A stretch of DNA of 32,250 bases from Candidatus Heimdallarchaeota archaeon (GTDB lineage Archaea > Asgardarchaeota > Heimdallarchaeia > Heimdallarchaeales > Heimdallarchaeaceae). The DNA lies in contig BPTK01000020.1 in NCBI GenBank assembly GCA_023705905.1, forward strand, positions 1 to 32,250, given 5' to 3'. A program made the translations under genes and the position numbers. Shown piece by piece: positions 21,206-28,244 of the stretch (the stretch's first letter is position 1; each line of letters begins with the position of its first letter). A model generated the notes under the pieces. It was not told the DNA's origin. It saw nothing but the letters and a program-made list of their open reading frames with translations, and searched no databases.

Positions 21206-22206
21206 GACATCAAAACATTTATAATTTTATAAATTGACATCGCTCTCGCCTCTATTGGAAAGTCAACTATTCTTTTTCTTGCTTTTCCCCTTAATTCTTC
21301 CGGAGCATTTAGAGCTTTTTTTATCGCCTCAGCTGTTTTCTCCTCGTCGCCGTATACAGTATAAAAACCTGCATTCCCAACAAACTCAGGCATCCCACTT
21401 CTTTCTTTTGTCACGACTGGAATGCAACCACACGCCATCCCTTCAGCAGGCGTAAGCCCAAAGGCTTCGTAGTAGGATAGCTGACATATTACTTTTGCTT
21501 TCTGATACCACTTCAATAAATCTTTATCAGAAACAAAACCAGTAAATTTGACATTTGGTGGAGCAATAGATTTTAAGTGTTCAATTGAACCATCGATAAA
21601 TTTGCCTATAACAACAAAACGAGCCTCGGGAATATATTTGGCAGATTTCACAAAGGTTTCAATTCCTTTTCTTTTTAGATTTGACCATTTAATCCCCCCT
21701 ACCGTTATTACGAGATTGCCTTCTTTTTCTCCAGATGGCTTAAACTTTTTGATATTAACACCGTTATAAACAAGTTTTAACTGTTTTGGCGTTACTTTTT
21801 CTAAAACCTCATTCTTGGTAAACTTGGAAACAGGTAAAACAACGTCAGCATTTTTTAATACAAATTTTGCAGGTATTTTCTCCTTCAAATTCGTAAAAGC
21901 TCCATAACCAATTTTGGGTTCATTTGCACAATCATATCCCCCTGCTACCACAATAGATTTTTTCCTAAATAATCTACCAAACAATACTGGAAAGAACGAA
22001 TCCCAACTTGCAAACCAACAAAAAACAACATCACTCCATTTCACTAAGAAAAATGTTTTAAACAAAAATATGGGAAAGGATATGGAAGACAGGGAGATAG
22101 GTCTAACATCGAACTCTTTTTGAAGGCACTTATAATCGGTTTCCACGAAAGACTGTTTTCTGTTGCCTATAAAAAGAAGTTTTGTTTTTTCTTTCATCAA
22201 AATCAT
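21202..22206 (-). CDS. GT4-family glycosyltransferase (334 aa)
   Basis: GT-B fold signs are present: the N-terminal half carries a KLLFIGNRKQ start and a glycine-rich SIVVAGGYDCA; the C-terminal half begins LVITVGGIKWSNLKRKGIE and contains the GT4 E-x7-E element in YYEAFGLTPAEGMACG, the nucleotide-sugar site. It is a retaining transferase acting on the cytoplasmic face; donor and acceptor are not predictable. It overlaps the genes on both sides by 4 nt. Length is a little below the usual 350-400. Confidence 0.9.
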   Translation of the reverse strand: MILMKEKTKLLFIGNRKQSFVETDYKCLQKEFDVRPISLSSISFPIFLFKTFFLVKWSDVVFCWFASWDSFFPVLFGRLFRKKSIVVAGGYDCANEPKIGYGAFTNLKEKIPAKFVLKNADVVLPVSKFTKNEVLEKVTPKQLKLVYNGVNIKKFKPSGEKEGNLVITVGGIKWSNLKRKGIETFVKSAKYIPEARFVVIGKFIDGSIEHLKSIAPPNVKFTGFVSDKDLLKWYQKAKVICQLSYYEAFGLTPAEGMACGCIPVVTKERSGMPEFVGNAGFYTVYGDEEKTAEAIKKALNAPEELRGKARKRIVDFPIEARAMSIYKIINVLMS

Positions 22207-23333
22207 CTCTCAATCGTTTCATACAACTCTATCAGTTTCCCCCCTTGTTTTTCCCAGTTGTATTTTTTTAATGCAGCATCTAAACCATTTTTCCCCAGTT
22301 TTTCACATAGTTGCGGGTCATCTCTTAATTTTATCATTGCTTCTTTAATCGCATTAAGATTGTAATCTACTACTAACCCACACTGTAACTCTTCAGTCGT
22401 ATCCCCTGAGTAAGTGTTCTTGGTGCAAATAATCGGTCTTCCACAAGTCATGGCATCAAACTGCTTGTTTGTAGTGGCAATTTTATTCAATGTTGCAGAG
22501 GGGTCAAGAGGACATAACACAACATTGGATTTACATGTTTCAGGAACAACGCGATTAAAGGTTATTTGGCCCAAAAACTCAACATTTTCATATTTGGCAG
22601 ATGTCTTTTCTACTTCATGATAAAGTTTTATGTTCTCTTTTTTACCTGCAAGTACAAATCTAATGTTTTTTGTTTTACCCAATACGTCAATGATTTCTGG
22701 GAGAAATCTTTTTTTAGATAAGTTAGTGACAAAAGAAGCTGTAAAAATTTTGTTTTTTGGTGGATTATAACTCTCCGAAACCAAATCATTACAATTCATC
22801 ACAATAGTAATAGGTACGTTAATTATTTTTTTAAAATACTTTTTAAATGGTTCATTAACAGTTATCACGTGATCTACATTTTTAACCAATTTTTTTTCCA
22901 TTCTAAACACAAAGTTTATAACAAACTGAGGTACATCTTCTTCAATCATATAGCCAAAGATTTCATGGGCATCATAAACAAGTTTACATCCGAGTTTTTT
23001 CTTTAACCGTACACCAGTCTGCAATGTATCTAAATCATGGCAATGGACCACATCAAAATCAAAACCATCTTTGTATAACTTTATTCCCATTCTGTATGAC
23101 TTTTTCCACCACAGAAGATTCCTAAAAAGATTATTTGGTAACGCCCTCATCAAGAAACCATTATGTAATCTAATGAGTTTTATCCCATCGACAACATCTC
23201 TTGATGCATACTCATGTCTACGATCCCAAACAATAACGGCGACCTCATGTCCAGCATCAACTAAAGTTTTTGCTTCTTTATGAACACGAGGATCAACCAT
23301 AAATGGATTGGAAAGAATCATTAGAACCTTCAT
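22203..23333 (-). CDS. GT4-family glycosyltransferase (376 aa)
   Basis: The start is set at ATG 23333 (MKVLMILSNPF), the usual GT4 opening; a TTG four codons upstream is also open. HEVAVIVWDRR, VVHCHDLDTLQTG and LVYDAHEIFGYM mark the N-terminal GT-B domain, and the C-terminal domain has FVLAGKKENI, VVLCPLDPS and FDAMTCGRPIICT. The E-x7-E element is less canonical than in its neighbour. It is the first enzyme of the modification operon and probably acts on the same glycan. Confidence 0.88.
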   Translation of the reverse strand: MKVLMILSNPFMVDPRVHKEAKTLVDAGHEVAVIVWDRRHEYASRDVVDGIKLIRLHNGFLMRALPNNLFRNLLWWKKSYRMGIKLYKDGFDFDVVHCHDLDTLQTGVRLKKKLGCKLVYDAHEIFGYMIEEDVPQFVINFVFRMEKKLVKNVDHVITVNEPFKKYFKKIINVPITIVMNCNDLVSESYNPPKNKIFTASFVTNLSKKRFLPEIIDVLGKTKNIRFVLAGKKENIKLYHEVEKTSAKYENVEFLGQITFNRVVPETCKSNVVLCPLDPSATLNKIATTNKQFDAMTCGRPIICTKNTYSGDTTEELQCGLVVDYNLNAIKEAMIKLRDDPQLCEKLGKNGLDAALKKYNWEKQGGKLIELYETIER

Positions 23334-23357
23334 TTTTTCATCCAAATTCCTCTCTCA

Positions 23358-23516
23358 TCACTTTCCAGTATCAATCATTAAAAGTTTTTTATCGAGATAA
23401 TCTCTCAATGCATTACGTATAATAGTGCTTCTGGTTTCAAACTCTACTGATGCTATCTTATCTATTTTTTTCAAGGTGGTTTCTGGTATCTTCAATTCAA
23501 CCCTTACGGTTTTCAT
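23358..23516 (-). CDS. CopG-type RHH regulator (52 aa)
   Basis: MKTVRVELKIPETTLKKIDK at the start (strand plus first helix) and ETRSTIIRNALRDYLDKK (second helix) fit CopG/MetJ-like repressors closely. It stands 24 nt before the first glycosyltransferase gene, so it probably controls the modification operon. Too short for many gene callers. Confidence 0.8.
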   Translation of the reverse strand: MKTVRVELKIPETTLKKIDKIASVEFETRSTIIRNALRDYLDKKLLMIDTGK

Positions 23517-23548
23517 ACGGTTTCATAACGGTACTTTGTTAATATACT

Positions 23549-23830
23549 TTACTTAATTTTAAATTTATAATCTCCACCACGGATAAATTCGTAGCCAAGC
23601 GGGATACATACAACGTTCTTCACAAACGGCCGTTCCACGTAGCACGGTGATGTCACTAGCAACCTACCCCCTTGCCTCTCTTTCAGCGTCAGACGAGACA
23701 ATAGACGCGCTGACGGTGAATCCTGCATCAGTGCGTAACCATACTTCTCCAAATCATCTAGAACCTGCTTAAGATTCTGTTTCATATATCTTGGCGTTGA
23801 AAGAGTGATCACTGAAGTGAAATCATTCAT
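23549..23830 (-). CDS. Small soluble protein of unknown function (93 aa)
   Basis: A helical N-terminus (YMKQNLKQVLDDLEKYGYAL) is followed by a basic, beta-rich part (RLTLKERQGGRLLVTSPCYV, VVCIPLGYEFIRGG). It overlaps the 167-aa gene by 8 nt. No family recognised and no membrane segment. It ends the surface operon. Confidence 0.65.
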   Translation of the reverse strand: MNDFTSVITLSTPRYMKQNLKQVLDDLEKYGYALMQDSPSARLLSRLTLKERQGGRLLVTSPCYVERPFVKNVVCIPLGYEFIRGGDYKFKIK

Positions 23831-24326
23831 TGTGTTTTCTCCTTTTCTTCTGCATTATGAGAGCACCGACAATGCCACCCAAAACACCACCCGCTACACC
23901 CATAGATAAACCCATATCAAGAGGAGCATCACCAAGACAATCTTCAGGGGAAATTGCAGTAGTGAAATTATAAATCGGGCTTGTAACATTAAGACTTGTG
24001 TCTTCATAATTCTCAGAATAAACATACCAATAATAAGTCGTATTGAACTGAGTCATATTCTGGCAGGTATGAACATAATGAGTTGAGTTTGTCACATTGA
24101 TATATGAATCCAACAATGTAAACACAGTCATATTTTCACTATAATAAAAAGTTATATTAGCATGTCCTGTGCTTACTTCCATATCTATACCTAAAACGAT
24201 ACAAGGGCATATTCCTATTGAGTTATTTGTTGGATATTCTGAGGTGAGAATAGGTATAGCTGAGGCACTTGAAACTAGGGCTGCAGCTATCGTTATAACA
24301 ACAATCACCATTTTTCTTATGATCAT
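23823..24326 (-). CDS. Single-Ig-domain surface protein with C-terminal anchor (167 aa)
   Basis: A signal peptide (about residues 1-23, MVIVVITIAAALVSSASA) is followed by one beta-sandwich domain that matches the repeats of the 1053-aa adhesin in outline: SEYPTNNSIG at its start, TFYYSE in the middle, TTYYWYV and IYNFTT at its end. The protein closes with a helix (MGVAGGVLGGIVGALIM) and a basic KKRRKH stop-transfer tail. Many sequons. A minimal spike or decoy built from the same domain; it probably works with the larger adhesins. Confidence 0.75.
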   Translation of the reverse strand: MIIRKMVIVVITIAAALVSSASAIPILTSEYPTNNSIGICPCIVLGIDMEVSTGHANITFYYSENMTVFTLLDSYINVTNSTHYVHTCQNMTQFNTTYYWYVYSENYEDTSLNVTSPIYNFTTAISPEDCLGDAPLDMGLSMGVAGGVLGGIVGALIMQKKRRKHNE

Positions 24327-24607
24327 GTCTCAGGTCCTTCCTCTTCAGGCATCGCTTGAAACTTGTAGATTATCGTCAGAAATCCACACAGAGATCCAAT
24401 CAAGATGAACAACACCCTTGCAGCATCATCACTGAATACCCCTATAGATGCAGAAGAGTATGGAATCTGAATCATCATACTCAAACCAGCAAGGGCGAAA
24501 AATAAGAAAGAATCAAAAGCGAAAAAAGGATAAGACTCCCACGCGAAACCCAGCAGCATAATGATGAATGCAAAGACAATTATCAACAGATATATTTGTA
24601 ACAACAT
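24323..24607 (-). CDS. Three-helix membrane protein (94 aa)
   Basis: Three hydrophobic helices (about 3-22, 26-46 and 64-82) with a short exposed loop (YSSASIGVFSDDA) and an acidic tail. The start codon overlaps the adhesin stop as TAATG, and the stop overlaps the next gene by ATGA. Similar in size and place to the other small membrane proteins interleaved with adhesin genes. No family recognised. Confidence 0.7.
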   Translation of the reverse strand: MLLQIYLLIIVFAFIIMLLGFAWESYPFFAFDSFLFFALAGLSMMIQIPYSSASIGVFSDDAARVLFILIGSLCGFLTIIYKFQAMPEEEGPET

Positions 24608-27600
24608 TATTTATCATTCTCCGGTGGTTTCTTTTTTATAAACACTCTGTAGACAAGGCCTGCAGTTGCTAGACCTAATAATATCGCCATGAGGTCAGCC
24701 AATCCGACGGGGAGAACGACACGGGTGAATATCAGGACAGCTATCAGATAGCCGATCAGGGAGTAATTATTTGATTTCCATGTATAGATCGCTACGCCTA
24801 TGACGCCGAAGAACAATCCCCAAAAGAAATCACTGAATAAGGCAATATATGGACCGAAACCTAAAGCCAAAAATCCATCTTCTGCAATTATATTGCTGAA
24901 ATCTAATCCCTCTATATCGGGGTCACCTATATTTTTAAGAGGATCTTCATCTTCATCTTCATCTTCATCAGGGGTAAACTCAGCTTTTGTTGTAAAATAA
25001 TAAATCGCCGATACATTGTCGTAAGTATCGTTTGCTGTAATTTTCCAGTAGTAGATTGTTGAATAGGAGTTTGCTCCTGCATAAACATAAGATACGCTTT
25101 CATTGAGAACAGTGAGATTTGTTTGTCTATGTGTCCAATCACTGGCATCAGGAGATGTATAAAAATTGCATGTCATCTGATGTCCATCATTATCAGTGAT
25201 AGTTACGCTGCATGTTGGTTGCAGTTCTATATTTGATGCTGCATTTTTAGGCATCTCATTGTTGAAGAGAGGAATTATGTTTGTAGTGTTAGTAGTTGCA
25301 TCATCTGTGCTTCCTGCACTCCAACAATTATCTGTATTATTCCATGACCATGCTTTATAAAAATGATGTGTTCCAGGGTCTAAACCCGTATCCGATGTTG
25401 ATTCTCCACTATCATTATATAAAAAGTTATTATCCCCTGGACCCCAGCCACCACCAGCTATATTGTACTTATAAACCTCATTAGTAGAATACTTGAGAAT
25501 CCATATATTCGCACTATCGGTGGCTATGCCGAAGGGGGCAGTATTTCCAGTCCATACATCGAGATACTCTCCAGCCATATCATACTTATAAACCGCACCG
25601 TAGTAGTCAACAACCCAGATATTATTACCATCCGTAACGATGCCTCGGGGTGTATCATTTGGAACTGTTAGATTCCATGAACCAATATAGTTTCCAGTCA
25701 TATCATACTTATAAACAGCCGCAGTACTTCCGTCAACAACCCAGATATTCGTATCATCCGCAGCGATGCCATGGGGATTTTCATTTGTAATTGTCCAGGA
25801 ATCAATATAGTTTCCAAGCATATCATATTTATAAACATCCTTATTAGTGCCAGTGTTAACCACCCAGATGTTCACCCCGTTAGTACCCATACCACGGGGG
25901 TAATAATTTAGAGCTGTGCACTCCCATGAATCAATATAGTTTCCAACCATATCGTACTTATAAACCTTATCAGCACCTCCATCAACCACCCAGATATTAG
26001 TACCATCAGTGGCGATGCCATGGGATACAGCATTTATTAGACTCCATGAGCCAAGGTGGTCTTCATCTGCAGCTGTAGACCATTCTACAAGAGTGGAATC
26101 GGCTTTGCTGTCATCTGTCCAAGAGAGGTCTATTTGGAATCTACCATCTGCGGTTGCTGTAAAACTTGCAGGTGGATCAAGAATGTATTGTGATCTAGTT
26201 GTAAAATTATAGGTAGCGTTTGTCCAATCTATACCATCAGTCACATTGATATACCATACGATATCTGTAGAACAGGGTAATGGTGTAATTGTATTGGCTG
26301 ACTTAGAACCATTCGAAGCGTCATTTGCTCCTGTGTTGGTTATGTACTGACCTTGGATAGTCCAATCAAAAGTTTCAATATCTTCTATCGTGACACTAAC
26401 GGTTGCTTGAGTTATAGCTACATTGCCTAGATCATCTGCGGGATTTTCATTACTTAATGTCGGTGGGTTATTAGCAGCTGTTGTAAAATTATAAGTAGCT
26501 TTTGTCCAGCCATACCCATCTGTTACATTGACATACCATACGATGTCTGTAGAATAGGGCAATGGTGTAATTGTATTGGCCGACTTAGAACCATTCGAGG
26601 CATCATTTGCACCAGTATTTGTTATATACTGCCCCTGAATAGTCCAATTAAACGTATTTTCAATATCTTCTATCGTGACACTAACGGTTGCTTGAGTTAT
26701 AGCTACATTGCCTAGATCATCTGCGGGATTTTCATTACTTAATGTCGGTGGGTTATTTGATGGTGCTGATTGTTCACTGCCGAAACTGCTCCAAGAAGGA
26801 GGAGTGTCTGAATATTTTCGGATTAACCAATTATCCAGGTAGGTGTCACATGGAACTGTAGGACTTACACTCAGAGTGAAGAAATGATTTATGGCATCTA
26901 TATCATTTCTCCACCCGCAATCAGTATCGCTATAAATGATGTCCCTATTTTCATCCAATACCTTTATGTCACAAGTATGAGCAACAAGATTAAAGTTTTC
27001 AAACACAAAAATGTACCAAGTATCCTCAGAATAATCTCCTACATCATTCCAACTTCCATCAAAATAGCCAATCCAAGGATCACTATTTCTAAAACCACCA
27101 TACCACCCCCAAGTGTCCTGGGTGGGTGTAGTCTGGCTCTGAAATGAAAATAGATGATAATTTGCCTCATTAATGTTTGGGAGATAAACTGCCACTTCTA
27201 ATGTTTTATCGGCTACATCGACTGGTCTACGAAAAACAGTACATTGCCCTGATGTGGTAATTTGATTTGCACTATAGCTTCCGGTACGTGCATAATCACT
27301 ACTTTGAACCATATCACCATCAGGCGCCCCCTGATAAATTTCTTCTGTCCAATTGCCTACCCCATCTTCTGCACCATCAAAAGCGTCAAATACGGCATAG
27401 CCATCGCTTGTAGTTGAAACACCCGAATTACCATAAAACATTTCGAAACTGCTATAATTACCAGAATTATTTACCCACACCCAGACATAACTACCAGAAA
27501 CAATCTTCTCAAACCAATAGGGTAATTCTGTCGCATTATTATATACGAAACGTAAATCATCAAAATCAGGTTGACAGTGACCCTCACAAGAAACATCGCC

Positions 27601-27768
27601 ACCACCATCATATGATACATTCAAAAGCAACTGATACTCATCTATTTTATTGGCAATATTACATGTTTTATGATAATCCCAATCATTATTCCACCATGGA
27701 TTATCAGCTTCAACTATTGAAAGTGGGAAAAATGATGAAATAAGGCAAGAGATTATAAGCCCTATCAA
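24607..27768 (-). CDS. Multidomain surface adhesin: DUF2341, jelly roll, Ig repeats, propeller (1053 aa)
   Basis: Domains in order: signal peptide (1-22); DUF2341-like domain (about 23-130, opening NPWWNNDWDYHKTC); concanavalin-like jelly roll (about 140-325); two 95-aa Ig-like repeats (338-526, NNPPTLSNENPADDLG each); fibronectin-III-like segment (527-575); beta-propeller of five NIWVVD/VYKYDM repeats (about 580-790); another Ig-like domain (about 840-930); acidic DEDEDEDED linker; three to four C-terminal membrane helices; basic tail. This is a C-terminally anchored receptor- or glycan-binding spike. The first possible start is TTG 27768, but a better signal peptide (IKEAKKIFLIG) begins at an AUA overlapping the preceding TAA stop near 27792. 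Second of two large adhesins in one operon. Confidence 0.88.
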   Translation of the reverse strand: MIGLIISCLISSFFPLSIVEADNPWWNNDWDYHKTCNIANKIDEYQLLLNVSYDGGGDVSCEGHCQPDFDDLRFVYNNATELPYWFEKIVSGSYVWVWVNNSGNYSSFEMFYGNSGVSTTSDGYAVFDAFDGAEDGVGNWTEEIYQGAPDGDMVQSSDYARTGSYSANQITTSGQCTVFRRPVDVADKTLEVAVYLPNINEANYHLFSFQSQTTPTQDTWGWYGGFRNSDPWIGYFDGSWNDVGDYSEDTWYIFVFENFNLVAHTCDIKVLDENRDIIYSDTDCGWRNDIDAINHFFTLSVSPTVPCDTYLDNWLIRKYSDTPPSWSSFGSEQSAPSNNPPTLSNENPADDLGNVAITQATVSVTIEDIENTFNWTIQGQYITNTGANDASNGSKSANTITPLPYSTDIVWYVNVTDGYGWTKATYNFTTAANNPPTLSNENPADDLGNVAITQATVSVTIEDIETFDWTIQGQYITNTGANDASNGSKSANTITPLPCSTDIVWYINVTDGIDWTNATYNFTTRSQYILDPPASFTATADGRFQIDLSWTDDSKADSTLVEWSTAADEDHLGSWSLINAVSHGIATDGTNIWVVDGGADKVYKYDMVGNYIDSWECTALNYYPRGMGTNGVNIWVVNTGTNKDVYKYDMLGNYIDSWTITNENPHGIAADDTNIWVVDGSTAAVYKYDMTGNYIGSWNLTVPNDTPRGIVTDGNNIWVVDYYGAVYKYDMAGEYLDVWTGNTAPFGIATDSANIWILKYSTNEVYKYNIAGGGWGPGDNNFLYNDSGESTSDTGLDPGTHHFYKAWSWNNTDNCWSAGSTDDATTNTTNIIPLFNNEMPKNAASNIELQPTCSVTITDNDGHQMTCNFYTSPDASDWTHRQTNLTVLNESVSYVYAGANSYSTIYYWKITANDTYDNVSAIYYFTTKAEFTPDEDEDEDEDPLKNIGDPDIEGLDFSNIIAEDGFLALGFGPYIALFSDFFWGLFFGVIGVAIYTWKSNNYSLIGYLIAVLIFTRVVLPVGLADLMAILLGLATAGLVYRVFIKKKPPENDK
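26191..26757 (-). repeat. Tandem 285-bp domain repeat with 100-bp perfect core
   Basis: Two Ig-like units of about 95 codons start at 26757 and 26472. Bases 26658-26757 and 26373-26472 are identical for 100 bp, whereas the remaining 180 bp of each unit differ at many third codon positions. The sharp change suggests local gene conversion. The same 100 bp form positions 1-100 of the window. Confidence 0.85.
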
Positions 27769-27788
27769 AAATATTTTTTTAGCTTCTT

Positions 27789-28244
27789 TTATTCGTCTGA
27801 TGCTGCAATCCCTCCTTCAGATAATAAATGCATGACAGATAACGCAATTAGGATACCAATCAGGGAGAAAAATAGATACAAAGCCATTCCCATGCTTGGT
27901 CTGATTGTAGGATTCAATGAATAATAAATATTCCAGAGAAGACCTGCAGTACCAATCACGCCATGCGATAATAACCCTGCGAATATGCCGATATTGATGA
28001 CAGCTGATCCTTGGATGTTGGCTAATTTAGAGACAACTATCGCTACGAGAATCCCTGACAATAGTGATACTAGGATGTTCTTAGCGATATGGGACCAAAT
28101 AAGAGATGTGGCACCAACTTCATCATATTGACCCACTCCTTCTTCATCGACATAAGCAGGACCTGTAATGCTAAGGATTGAAAAAGTAGAGATTACAAAA
28201 CTGAAAATTATAAGAAAAATGCTAATCTGCATTAGTTTCATCAT
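27789..28244 (-). CDS. Small multispanning membrane protein (151 aa), copy B
   Basis: MMKLMQISIFLIIFSFVI opens a signal-like helix; an acidic outer segment (YVDEEGVGQYDEV) and three more hydrophobic helices follow, with a short acidic tail (EGGIAASDE). The ATG overlaps the 983-aa gene stop (ATGA); the open frame to 28349 is a shadow of that gene. It is placed between the two large adhesin genes in both copies. No family recognised. Confidence 0.8.
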   Translation of the reverse strand: MMKLMQISIFLIIFSFVISTFSILSITGPAYVDEEGVGQYDEVGATSLIWSHIAKNILVSLLSGILVAIVVSKLANIQGSAVINIGIFAGLLSHGVIGTAGLLWNIYYSLNPTIRPSMGMALYLFFSLIGILIALSVMHLLSEGGIAASDE

